Origin: Amycolatopsis taiwanensis DSM 45107
GTDB taxonomy: Bacteria; Actinomycetota; Actinomycetes; Mycobacteriales; Pseudonocardiaceae
Assembly (NCBI RefSeq): GCF_000519205.1
Contig: NZ_JAFB01000014.1
Span: forward strand, 62,001 to 126,000
Length of the DNA: 64,000 nucleotides
Direction of reading: 5' to 3'
This document shows, one piece after another, positions 9,210 through 16,577 of this stretch. The position numbers and the translations under genes were made by a program. Position 1 is the first letter of the stretch, and the number at the start of each line of letters is the position of its first letter. The notes under the pieces are model-generated. The model ran no database searches and was not told the DNA's origin. It saw only the letters and a list, made by a program, of their open reading frames with translations.

Positions 9210-9327
9210 GGCGCACCTCCCGATGCCGTTGCCACGTCGCGTCGTTCATCTCAATAGTCCCCGTGCACTCTGTTAGGGACAACTTTTGCCAGATGGCGCG
9301 CGGCAGCGACCGGTGAACAAGGAGGTG

Positions 9328-10950
9328 TTACATCAGCGGAGGCACGATCGCGTCGATCAGATGCGGGCCGGGCTCGGCCAGGGCCCGGGCGAACTGCTCG
9401 GCGAGTTCCTCGGCCGTGGTGGCGCGGGTGGCCGGGACGCCCATCCCCTCGGCGATCTTGACGAAGTCCAGGTCCGGCCGGGAGAGGTCGAGCAGGTCGT
9501 TCGCCTTCGGGCCGGCAGCCTCGGCACCGACGCGCTGCAACTCCATGCGCAGGATCGCGTACGCCCGGTTGTTCAGCACGATCGTGGTGATGTCGAGGTT
9601 CTCCCGGGCCATCGTCCACAACGCGGAGATCGTGTAGAGCGCGCTCCCATCGGCCTGCAACGCGACCACCGGGCGGTCGGGCGCGGCCACGGCGGCGCCG
9701 ACCGCGACCGGCAGGCCCTGGCCGATCGCGCCGCCGGTGAGCGTGAGCACGTCGTGGCGCGGCGCACCCGCGGTGGCCGCGGGCAACAGCACACCAGAGG
9801 TGTTCGCCTCGTCCGAGATGATCGCGCCCTCGGGCAGCAGCGCGCCGATCACCTCGACCCAGTTCTGCGGGGTGAGCGGCCCGCTCGGCAACGCCGGCCG
9901 GCGCGCCGGCTGGACGGCCGGCCGCTTGTCTTTCGCCACCTCGTCCGCAAGCGACTTCAGCGCGGCCACCACGTCCTGGTCGAGCCCGGCCAGCGTGTGC
10001 ACCTGCGCGCCCTCGGGCACCAGTTCGCTGGGCTTGCCCGGGTAGGCGAAGAACGACACCGGCGGTTTCGTGCCGGCGACGATCACGTGCTTCACGCCGT
10101 CGAGCTGGTAGGTGACATGTTCGGCGAGATACCCCAGCCGCTCGATGGCGGGCAGCCCCGCACCGCGCTCGATCCGGGCGGGGAAGGTCTCGATGAACAC
10201 CTTCGCCCCGGTCGCCTCGGCGATCCGGCTCGCCGCGAGCAACCCGGGTTCGCGGCAGGCCGGCCCGCCGATCAGCAGCGCGGCCGGCGCCCCGGTGCGC
10301 AGCACCTCGGCGATCCCCCGCACATCGGTGACCCGCTGCGGGACCCGTGGCGGTACCGGCTTGACCGGTTCGCCCCCATCGCCCCACGACACGTCCGCGG
10401 GCAGGATGAGGGTCGCCACCTGCCCCGGGGCCTTCTGCGCGGCGGCGACGGCGAGCGCGGCATCCGCAGCCACCTCGGCGGGGCTCTGCGACCGGCGAAC
10501 CCAGCCGTTCAGCGAGCCGGCGACGGCGTCGATATCGGATTCCAGCGGGGCGTCGTACTGCTTGTGGTATGTCGCGTGGTCGCCGATGACATTGACGACC
10601 GGCGTGTGTGCACGGCGAGCGTTGTGCAGGTTCGCCAGCCCGTTGCCCAGACCGGGGCCCAGGTGCAGCAGGGTCGCCGCGGGTTTGCCCGCGATCCGCG
10701 CGTAACCGTCGGCCGCGCCGGTCACCACGCCTTCGAAGAGGGCGAGGACCGCGCGCATCTCGGGTTCACCGGATGTGTCGGCGTCGTGCTCGCCGGCGTT
10801 GGAGGCATCGGCGTCGAGCTCGTGGGCGCTGGAGGATTTGAGGCTGTCGAGCGCGGCCACGAAATGCATCTCCGAGGTGCCCGGGTTGGCGAAACACACG
10901 TCGACTCCCGCGTCGACGAGCGTGCGGATCAGGGACTGCGCGCCGTTCAT
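9328..10950 (-). CDS. Thiamine-pyrophosphate enzyme, acetolactate synthase large-subunit type
   Basis: A 540-residue TPP-dependent enzyme of the acetolactate synthase / benzoylformate decarboxylase superfamily. It starts MNGAQSLIRTLVDAGVDVCF with the FANPGTSEM pocket. LFEGVVTGAADGYARIAGK carries the cofactor-activating glutamate, and ADGSALYT...LNNRAYA is the Mg-TPP motif. ATG 10950 was chosen because the upstream frame lacks family similarity. Residues about 34-60 hold an Asp/Ser/Ala-rich insert (ELDADASNAGEHDADTSGEP) where relatives run straight into the EMRAVL strand. No small regulatory subunit lies nearby, so a biosynthetic acetohydroxyacid synthase role is unlikely. Substrate unknown. 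Confidence 0.85.
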   Translation of the reverse strand: MNGAQSLIRTLVDAGVDVCFANPGTSEMHFVAALDSLKSSSAHELDADASNAGEHDADTSGEPEMRAVLALFEGVVTGAADGYARIAGKPAATLLHLGPGLGNGLANLHNARRAHTPVVNVIGDHATYHKQYDAPLESDIDAVAGSLNGWVRRSQSPAEVAADAALAVAAAQKAPGQVATLILPADVSWGDGGEPVKPVPPRVPQRVTDVRGIAEVLRTGAPAALLIGGPACREPGLLAASRIAEATGAKVFIETFPARIERGAGLPAIERLGYLAEHVTYQLDGVKHVIVAGTKPPVSFFAYPGKPSELVPEGAQVHTLAGLDQDVVAALKSLADEVAKDKRPAVQPARRPALPSGPLTPQNWVEVIGALLPEGAIISDEANTSGVLLPAATAGAPRHDVLTLTGGAIGQGLPVAVGAAVAAPDRPVVALQADGSALYTISALWTMARENLDITTIVLNNRAYAILRMELQRVGAEAAGPKANDLLDLSRPDLDFVKIAEGMGVPATRATTAEELAEQFARALAEPGPHLIDAIVPPLM

Positions 10951-11144
10951 CTCGCTCCTAGCCTGCCGCGTTTCGCGCGGTGTGGGGTGACATGTGGGGT
11001 GAAGTGCTTGCCCGGTAAGGAAACCATGACTCGGCTCCCGGCGGCACACTTCGCGGATGAAGCCTAGCCAGTCGCCGTTGTGGTTGTCAGTGATCAAGGG
11101 CGGTGAGTCGTTGATCTCCTCCGGCGGGCGGTGCGGAGCTGGAT

Positions 11145-11675
11145 TCAGGAGTTGCCCAGCCGGGCCGACTTGGCCCACTCGGCCCAATCGGCGAGGGCGT
11201 CGTAGAGACGGATGGCCGCTTCGATGGTCACCCGCATGGAGCGGGTCTCGGAACTGTCGCCGAAGTCTCCGCGGTCCTTCGCGGCGGCGTAGGTCCGGTA
11301 CACCTCGGCGATCTCGCGGTAGACGGTCACTTCGCGGTCCAGGTGCTCGGCGAGTTCGTCCGGGGACATGAGCCAGAAGAAAAGCGAGCGCAGCAGCGGC
11401 TCGACCCGCATCGTGTGGTCGACCGGTCCTTCGGCGAGCCACCGCCGGACATCGGCGAGCCCGGTGTCGGTGATGCGGTAGACCTTGCGTCGGCGCGGGC
11501 CCTCCGCGTCGACCTCGATCAGCCCCTCGTTCGCCAGGCGGTTCAGCTCGCCGTAGATCTGCGGATGCTTCGCGGGCCAGATCGATCCGAGGACCTCCTC
11601 GAACCGCCGGGTCAGGTCATAGCCGCTGGCCGGTTGCCCGGCCAGCAGACCGAGCAAGCCGTAGTGCAATGACAC
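11145..11675 (-). CDS. PadR-family transcriptional regulator
   Basis: The 176-residue protein begins MSLHYGLLGLLAGQPASGYD, the standard PadR winged-helix opening. HPQIYGELNRLANEGLIEVD (recognition helix and wing) follows, then RRRKVYRITDTGLADVRRWL. The second half (LLRSLFFWLMSPDELAEHLD, then helical) is the Vir-type alpha C-terminal dimerisation domain. PadR proteins usually repress a divergent detoxification or export gene. Here the divergent neighbour is a short-chain dehydrogenase that is itself broken, so the regulator may have lost its main target. The shared 85-base gap holds ATGT/ACAT half sites. Confidence 0.92.
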   Translation of the reverse strand: MSLHYGLLGLLAGQPASGYDLTRRFEEVLGSIWPAKHPQIYGELNRLANEGLIEVDAEGPRRRKVYRITDTGLADVRRWLAEGPVDHTMRVEPLLRSLFFWLMSPDELAEHLDREVTVYREIAEVYRTYAAAKDRGDFGDSSETRSMRVTIEAAIRLYDALADWAEWAKSARLGNS

Positions 11676-11702
11676 CGCTCCAACCTACCTGACCTGTAGC
11701 TC

Positions 11703-11745
11703 TTGACTTCTAGATGTACAACATGACATGTATAAATAAACATGT
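11703..11745. promoter_or_regulatory. AT-rich promoter and PadR-type operator between padR-like gene and SDR
   Basis: The gap contains TTGACT (11703-11708), TATAAA (11731-11736) and clustered ATGT/ACAT half sites (ATGTACA, ACATGACATGTA, ACATGT) over 11714-11745. This composition stands out against the GC-rich flanks. ATGT-Nx-ACAT is the known half-site type for PadR proteins. A ribosome binding site GGGAGG follows at 11747, ahead of ATG 11761. Confidence 0.5.
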
Positions 11746-11760
11746 CGGGAGGACCATTTC

Positions 11761-12610
11761 ATGTCGGACAAGGCTGTGCTGATCACTGGGGCCGGTGGCG
11801 GCATCGGTGTCTCGACGACCGCGGCGTTCGCCGACCGCGGCTACCGCGTCTACGCGGGCGTGTGACAGGGAAGCGACCACCCGGCGCTCGACCGCACCGG
11901 CGTTCGGCCGGTGGTGCTGGACGTGACCGACCCGGCGAGCATCGACGCGGCGTGCCGCGAGATCGCCGCGGACCAGCCCGGCGGACTTCAGGTGCTGGTC
12001 AACAATGCCGGGGTGATCGTCGGGGGGCCGATGGAACTGGTTCCCGCCGAGGAACTGCACCGGCAGTTCGCCGTCAACCTCTACGGACCGGCACTGGTCA
12101 CGCAGGCCTTCCTGCCGCTGCTTCGACAGGGCAAGGGACGAGTGATCAACATCAGCGCGCCGACCGCCCGGGTCTCTCTCCCGTTCCTCGGCGTGCTCGC
12201 CAGCCAGCAAGGCCGCGCTGGAGTCCCTGTCCGACGCAGTACGGCTCGAACTGGCGCCGTGGCGCATCCCCGTGGTGGTCGTCGAGCCCGGCGCGATGGA
12301 CACCGCGATCTTCCGCAATGCCGAATCCGCGGCCCAGGGCACGCTGGCGACGACGGACCCGGATCGCGTTGCCCTGTACGAAAAACAGCTTGTCGCGATG
12401 GGGCCGGCGATGGAGAAGCAACGGCTCGGGAACGTGGAAACGGTGTCGAAGGCGATCCTCCGCGCAGCGGAGGCCACCCGGCCGAAGAATCTCTACACTG
12501 CAGGAGCCGATGCGCGCATGGCCGGCGTCCTGGCCCGGTTTCCGGCCGGGCTACGCGACCGGCTGATCACCCGCATGTTCGGACTGAACCAGGCAGCCGG
12601 CGCCCCCTGA
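11761..12610 (+). pseudogene. Short-chain dehydrogenase/reductase, broken by an in-frame stop and a frameshift
   Basis: The conceptual product is a classical SDR of about 280 residues. It has VLITGAGGGIG (cofactor site), LDVTDPASIDAACREIAAD, VLVNNAGVIVGGPMELVPAE and then ASKAALESLSDAVRLELAPW with VVVVEPGAMDT. Two lesions break it. TGA at 11863-11865 follows VYAGV, where relatives have arginine (a CGA to TGA change would do it). Near 12205-12212 the frame moves by one base, just before the catalytic-Lys segment SKAALE; the catalytic Tyr position is disrupted as well. The tail (12272-12610) is open in the shifted frame. The start ATG 11761 has a good GGGAGG. Sequencing error at two places cannot be excluded. 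Confidence 0.82.
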
Positions 12611-12639
12611 CGAAATCAGGGGTCACCGGGTTGACCCGG

Positions 12640-14016
12640 TCAGTCGAACAGGGTGCCGGGGTTGAGGATGTTCCGCGGATCGAAGGCCTGCTTGATCCGC
12701 CGCAGCAGCGCGATTTTCGCCGGATCTTCCAGGGCCAGGAAATGGTCCTTCTTCGCCTCGCCGATACCGTGCTCGCCGGAGATCGCGCCGCCCGCGGCCA
12801 TGCCCGCGGCGAAGATGTCGTGCAGGAGTTCGTGCCGCCGCTGCGGGTCCTTGCAGAAGATGCCGAGGTGCACGTTGCCGTCTCCGGCGTGTCCGCAACC
12901 GATCGCGCCCGCCTCGGCGGCGGTGGCGATTTCCCGTACCGTGGCAAGGAAACCGGGCATCTCCGAGCGCGGCACGACTACGTCGATCACGTCGTCCGCG
13001 CCCGCGGCCTTCGCCGTCCAGAAAGCCCTTTCCCGCGCTTCGATGAGTTTTCGTGCGGACCCGCCGTCGAGCACGTAGACGTCCGCCGCGCCCAGGTCGG
13101 CCAGCAGTTCCCCGGCACGCTCGACGTCACCGTCCAGCCGGTCCGAGTCGCGGTTTTGCAGGCCTACCACCAAATAGGCTTGCGTCGCGTCGCGGATTTC
13201 GTCGGGCACACCGAGCGAGAGTTGTTCGGTGTAGACGATCGCGGCCATCGTCAGGTTGTCGATGTATTCGAGGATGTCCGGGGTCAGCCCGCTGGCAAGG
13301 ATCTTCGGCACCGCCTTCATGACCTTGTCGAGGTCGCCGAAGGGGGCCAGCAGGGTCGAGGTGTGCGCGAGCCTCGGGTACAGCTTGACGATCACCTCGG
13401 TGGCCAGCGCGAGGGTGCCCTCCGAGCCGATGATGAGCTGGGTGAGGTCGTAGCCCGAGGAGATCTTCGAGGTCTTGCCGCCGGTGCGGATGATCTCGCC
13501 GGTCGGCAGTACCGCTTGGAGCCCGAGAACGTTGTTCCTGGTCACGCCGTATTTCACGGCACGCATGCCACCCGCGTTCGTGCCGACGGTGCCTCCGACA
13601 CTGGCGCTCAGCTCACCCGGGTACACCGTGTAGGCCAGGCCGGCGGCGGCGGTGGATCGGTCGAGCTCGGCCAGTGTCACACCCGGCTGCACGACCGCGA
13701 CCTGGTTGTCCACGTCGATCTCCAGCACCGAGTTCATGCGTTCAAAGGAGATCAGCAGGCCGTCGGGGCGCGGCCGGGCGGCGCCGGACAGGCCGCTGCC
13801 GGTGCCGCGCGCGGTGACCGGCACGCCGTGCTCGGCGGCCGTCCTCAGCAGCGCGGCGACCTCTTCGGCCGTGGCCGGCTTGGCCACGGCGGCGGGTTTG
13901 GAAGGCTCGCAGGTGAGGGACTCGTCGCGCGCGTAGTCCTCCGGAATCCGGTCCCCGGTGAGCAGGTCGTGCTCGCCGACGATCTCGGCGAAGCGGGCTG
14001 CGACGGCATCGTCCAT
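12640..14016 (-). CDS. FAD-linked oxidase, GlcD / D-lactate dehydrogenase type
   Basis: A 458-residue VAO-fold flavoprotein that oxidises 2-hydroxyacids such as glycolate or D-lactate. The FAD-binding half shows TARGTGSGLSG, PGELSASVGGTVGTNAGGMR, AVKYGVTRNNVLGLQAVLP and IIGSEGTLALATEVIV. The C-terminal substrate domain carries GCGHAGDGNVHLGIF and GAISGEHGIGEAKK, the typical histidine motifs. It occurs as a single-subunit protein with no glcE or glcF partner nearby. ATG 14016 is the first methionine of the domain. It converges with the broken SDR. Confidence 0.92.
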   Translation of the reverse strand: MDDAVAARFAEIVGEHDLLTGDRIPEDYARDESLTCEPSKPAAVAKPATAEEVAALLRTAAEHGVPVTARGTGSGLSGAARPRPDGLLISFERMNSVLEIDVDNQVAVVQPGVTLAELDRSTAAAGLAYTVYPGELSASVGGTVGTNAGGMRAVKYGVTRNNVLGLQAVLPTGEIIRTGGKTSKISSGYDLTQLIIGSEGTLALATEVIVKLYPRLAHTSTLLAPFGDLDKVMKAVPKILASGLTPDILEYIDNLTMAAIVYTEQLSLGVPDEIRDATQAYLVVGLQNRDSDRLDGDVERAGELLADLGAADVYVLDGGSARKLIEARERAFWTAKAAGADDVIDVVVPRSEMPGFLATVREIATAAEAGAIGCGHAGDGNVHLGIFCKDPQRRHELLHDIFAAGMAAGGAISGEHGIGEAKKDHFLALEDPAKIALLRRIKQAFDPRNILNPGTLFD

Positions 14017-14070
14017 GCCGATCAGCGTAGTACGCCGACGTTGCCGGCAGGTGCCCGGCGACGGCAGCCG

Positions 14071-14118
14071 AACGGCCGGTTTTCGCTGCTGGAAAACAGC
14101 GAGAAACCGGCCGTTTCG
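14071..14118 (-). terminator. Strong stem-loop after the 30-residue peptide gene
   Basis: AACGGCCGGTTT-TCGCTG pairs with CAGCGA-GAAACCGGCCGTT, an approximately 18-bp stem with one bulged base around a CTGGAAAA loop. It lies 25 bases beyond the stop of the small peptide gene on the minus strand and ahead of the GlcD start, so it closes a self-contained short transcript. Confidence 0.8.
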
Positions 14119-14142
14119 CCTCCTGCGGTCTGGAACGCTAGA

Positions 14143-14235
14143 TCAGACCAGCCAGCTCAGGAAGTGCCCGAGGTGGGCCACCAGGTTGCCGAGCAGGTCG
14201 TGCGGGTGGTGAAAGTGGGTGAAGGACGGGTGCAT
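14143..14235 (-). CDS. 30-residue His-rich amphipathic peptide, stand-alone gene
   Basis: ATG 14235 to TGA 14143 encodes 30 residues beginning MHPSFTHFHHPHDLLGNL and ending AHLGHFLSWLV. Seven of the 30 residues are histidine, clustered in the first half. The second half is a hydrophobic helix-like segment with no charged residue. A consensus AAGGAG ribosome binding site (14243-14248) stands 7 bases before the start. A TTGACA/AATACT promoter with 18-base spacing lies at 14294-14323, and a strong terminator follows. The combination makes translation likely although the gene is very short. I do not recognise a family. Possible roles include a membrane-active or metal-binding peptide, a signal, or a leader; none is shown. 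Confidence 0.68.
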   Translation of the reverse strand: MHPSFTHFHHPHDLLGNLVAHLGHFLSWLV

Positions 14236-14293
14236 TCACGGGCTCCTTATCGGATTCAATTGCGTGAAAGTGCCTGCTTTCGAAAGCGAGGAG

Positions 14294-14323
14294 AGTATTT
14301 TCGGAGCCGCCCGGAGATGTCAA
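14294..14323 (-). promoter_or_regulatory. Canonical sigma-70-type promoter of the 30-residue peptide gene
   Basis: On the minus strand TTGACA (14323-14318) is a full consensus -35. AATACT (14299-14294) is a 4/6 -10 box at 18 bases. The inferred start leaves a leader of about 50 bases before the AAGGAG site. A perfect TTGACA is rare in this GC-rich window. Confidence 0.65.
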
Positions 14324-14588
14324 TCTTTGCGAACCCCGGGCGGCCCTGTCCTCGCTGATCGAAAAGCGTGTCGGGGCTAACCCAACGACACCTTCACCTT
14401 TTCCCGTGCGGTTATTCCCCACTGTCGAGTGAGCATCCATCCGTCGGTCGAGTGACCGACCCGGGGTTCGGTGCAGCGAACCCCCGGCCTTTCGTCGAGT
14501 CGTCACCCCGGGTGGGTGAATCCGTTCCCGTGACTTCCAGACCACACGAATGAGTGAGCCGATTAGGATGCGTCCACTCGAACAGTCC

Positions 14589-15095
14589 CTAGTCCGCCCT
14601 GGCGAAGGAGAGGGTTTCTCCCTCGACCCCGCGCAGCCAGAGATCCTGCGCGGCCGCCGCCATTTCGGGCAGGCCCTCGACGATCGTGGCGAACACGTTG
14701 CCCGGCACCCAGCCGGCGTCGCCGTTTATCAACAGGTTGTTCCGGCCGTAGAAGATGGCCAGGTCGGTCGCGCCCTGCGCACCGTGCGCCTCGCTGGAGT
14801 CCTCGTAACCGTAGGCCGGATTGCCGATTTCCCACGCTTCGAAACCGAAATAGACGACGTCCCCGGGAATGGGGGTGACCGTCGGGTTCTCCCGGCCCGG
14901 TTGCGGCTGCGCGAACGGCGGCACCAGCGTGTAGATCTCATTGCGCGCGTATTTCGCGTGGTAGGCGGAACCGCTTTGCGGGAGGGCGTCCCAGACCGCG
15001 CGACAGGTGCGCGGCGCCTGGTCGTCGAGCAGCAGTGCCCGGCAGGACACGCCGCGCTTGTCCAGCGTGATGGTGATGTATCGAGCCATGTTCAT
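14589..15095 (-). CDS. DUF3830 family protein
   Basis: A 168-residue protein of the DUF3830 family, small cyclophilin-like folds found beside amidohydrolase, hydantoinase and racemase genes. The start reads MNMARYITITLDKRGVSCRA. Conserved pieces include AVWDALPQSG, HAKYARNEIYTLVPPF, TVTPIPGDVVYFGFEAWEIG and IFYGRNNLLINGDAGWVPGN. Its ATG overlaps the stop of the upstream aminotransferase (ATGA), so the two are translationally coupled and probably act in the same pathway. Biochemical function is not established for the family; binding or hydrolysis of a cyclic amide is a guess from context only. Confidence 0.85.
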   Translation of the reverse strand: MNMARYITITLDKRGVSCRALLLDDQAPRTCRAVWDALPQSGSAYHAKYARNEIYTLVPPFAQPQPGRENPTVTPIPGDVVYFGFEAWEIGNPAYGYEDSSEAHGAQGATDLAIFYGRNNLLINGDAGWVPGNVFATIVEGLPEMAAAAQDLWLRGVEGETLSFARAD

Positions 15096-16348
15096 CCCTT
15101 CGTGACGGCCGCGACCGTCTCACCCCAGATACCCAGTGCCTCATCGACCTGTTCGGAGCTGACCACCAGCGGCGGAATCATCCGAACCACGTTCATGTAT
15201 GCCCCGCACGTGAGCAGTAACAGTCCCCGCTTCGCCGCCTCCTGCTGAGCGGCCTGTGCGGTGGCGGTGTCCGGCTTGCCGTCGGCGGTGGTGAACTCGG
15301 AGCCGATGAGCAGGCCGAGCCCGCGCACCTCTCCGATGGCCGGGGTCTTGTCGGCCACCAGCCGCGCGCCTTCGAGCAACTGCTGCCCGCGTGCCGCCGC
15401 GTTGTCCACCAGTCCCTCATCTTCGATCACGTCCAGGGTGGCCAGCGCCGCCGCGCACGAAACCGCGTTGCCGCCGTAGGTGCCGCCCTGCGAGCCCGGG
15501 AACGCCTTCGCCATCAGTTCCTGCGACGCCGCGATGCCGGACAGCGGGAAGCCGCTCGCCAGGCCCTTCGCGATGGTCACCACGTCGGGCCGTACGCCGA
15601 AGTGGTCGAGTCCCCAATACTTGCCGGTGCGGCCGAAACCGGTCTGGATCTCGTCCAGCACCAGCAGGATCCCGTGCTCGTCGGCCCGCTCTCGCAGCCC
15701 GGCGAAGAACTCCGCGTTGCCCGGCACGTACCCGCCTTCGCCGAGCATCGGCTCGACGAAGAACGCGGCGGTCTCCTGCGGAGAACTGATCGTGGCGAAC
15801 AGGTAGTCCAGCTCCCGCAGCGCGAACTTGGTCGCGGTCGCCTCGTCCCAGCCGTAGTGATACGCATACGGGAAGGGAGCGACGTGCACACCGCTCATCA
15901 GCGGCGAGAACCCGGCGCTGAACCGGGTGCCCGAGGTGGTCATGGTCGCGGCCGCGACCGTGCGGCCGTGAAAACCGCCTTGGAACACCACGATGTTCGG
16001 CCTTCCGGTGGCCTGCCGGGACAACCGCAGCGCGGCTTCGATCGCCTCACTGCCCGAGTTGGCGAAGAACAGCGAGTCGAGCCCGGCGGGCAGCACATCG
16101 CCGAGGCGCTCGGTCAGCCGCAGCAGCGGCTGGTGCATGACCGTCGTGTACTGGCCGTGGATCAGCTTCCCGACCTGCTCCTGCGCCGCCCGCACCACGC
16201 GGGGATGGCAGTGGCCGGTGCTGGTGACCCCGATGCCCGCGGTGAAGTCGAGATAGCGGTTGCCGTCGACGCCGTAGAGATAACAGCCCTCGCCGTGATC
16301 GACGACGACCGGGGTGGCCTGCTTGAGTAGGGGCGAGAGCTGGGTCAT
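15092..16348 (-). CDS. Class III aminotransferase (4-aminobutyrate aminotransferase-like)
   Basis: A 418-residue PLP enzyme of the ornithine/GABA aminotransferase group, transferring an amino group from an omega-amino acid to a 2-oxoacid. Markers are FTAGIGVTSTGHCHPRVV, FFANSGSEAIEAALRLSRQA, FQGGFHGRT, VLDEIQTGFGRTGKYWGLDH and the PLP lysine Lys261 in TIAKGLASGFPLSG. ATG 16348 has GAGGAG upstream. It is the first gene of a two-gene minus-strand operon with DUF3830 and is divergent from the semialdehyde dehydrogenase at 16578. Aminotransferase plus semialdehyde dehydrogenase is the standard pair for omega-amino acid breakdown, so GABA or a related amine is a reasonable substrate guess. Confidence 0.92.
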   Translation of the reverse strand: MTQLSPLLKQATPVVVDHGEGCYLYGVDGNRYLDFTAGIGVTSTGHCHPRVVRAAQEQVGKLIHGQYTTVMHQPLLRLTERLGDVLPAGLDSLFFANSGSEAIEAALRLSRQATGRPNIVVFQGGFHGRTVAAATMTTSGTRFSAGFSPLMSGVHVAPFPYAYHYGWDEATATKFALRELDYLFATISSPQETAAFFVEPMLGEGGYVPGNAEFFAGLRERADEHGILLVLDEIQTGFGRTGKYWGLDHFGVRPDVVTIAKGLASGFPLSGIAASQELMAKAFPGSQGGTYGGNAVSCAAALATLDVIEDEGLVDNAAARGQQLLEGARLVADKTPAIGEVRGLGLLIGSEFTTADGKPDTATAQAAQQEAAKRGLLLLTCGAYMNVVRMIPPLVVSSEQVDEALGIWGETVAAVTKG

Positions 16349-16390
16349 CGGGGCTCCTCGGGTGTGTGCCGCGATTTCGGGTGCCGGGAA

Positions 16391-16412
16391 GATCACTCGC
16401 CGGGGAGTGATC
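16391..16412. promoter_or_regulatory. Perfect inverted repeat upstream of the aminotransferase
   Basis: GATCACTC (16391-16398) and GAGTGATC (16405-16412) flank GCCGGG. The 22-bp symmetric site lies 42 bases upstream of the aminotransferase start in the divergent region. It could be an operator or a small hairpin in the leader; sequence alone does not decide. Confidence 0.4.
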
Positions 16413-16522
16413 TTTGCTCGGGTGTCTGGTTACGTTGCCATTGTGGGCCGGACAGGGCCCTTGGGAGAGCCTTTTCCTCGCCCGGCAGCCAGCCGGGCTC
16501 GGTGGTTACAACGTGGTTGTAG

Positions 16523-16536
16523 ATTGTTGACAACAT
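16523..16536. promoter_or_regulatory. Operator-like box 1 of the GntR/FCD catabolic regulon
   Basis: ATTGTTGACAACAT here matches ATTGT-N2-ACAA(C/T). Near-identical boxes occur at 21567 and 22374. FCD-type GntR proteins bind ATTGT-N-ACAAT-like palindromes, and such a gene (19692-20702) lies in the cluster. The box is 42 bases before the dehydrogenase start and between it and the divergent aminotransferase operon, so it could control both. Confidence 0.6.
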
Positions 16537-16577
16537 GCATAGCATGGCGGCCGGAGCGGGTGCAATGGAGGACACAG

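Noticed and set aside
9286-11067. 593-residue plus-strand frame opposite the TPP enzyme
   Set aside because: No domain signature. The minus-strand TPP motifs and start context are unambiguous.
9328-11442. Longer form of the first TPP enzyme starting at 11442
   Set aside because: The extra 164 residues are not family-like and overlap the PadR gene. ATG 10950 gives the standard N-terminus.
11863-11865. Selenocysteine or programmed readthrough at the in-frame TGA
   Set aside because: No stem-loop resembling a SECIS follows, the gene has a second frameshift, and SDR enzymes do not need selenocysteine here.
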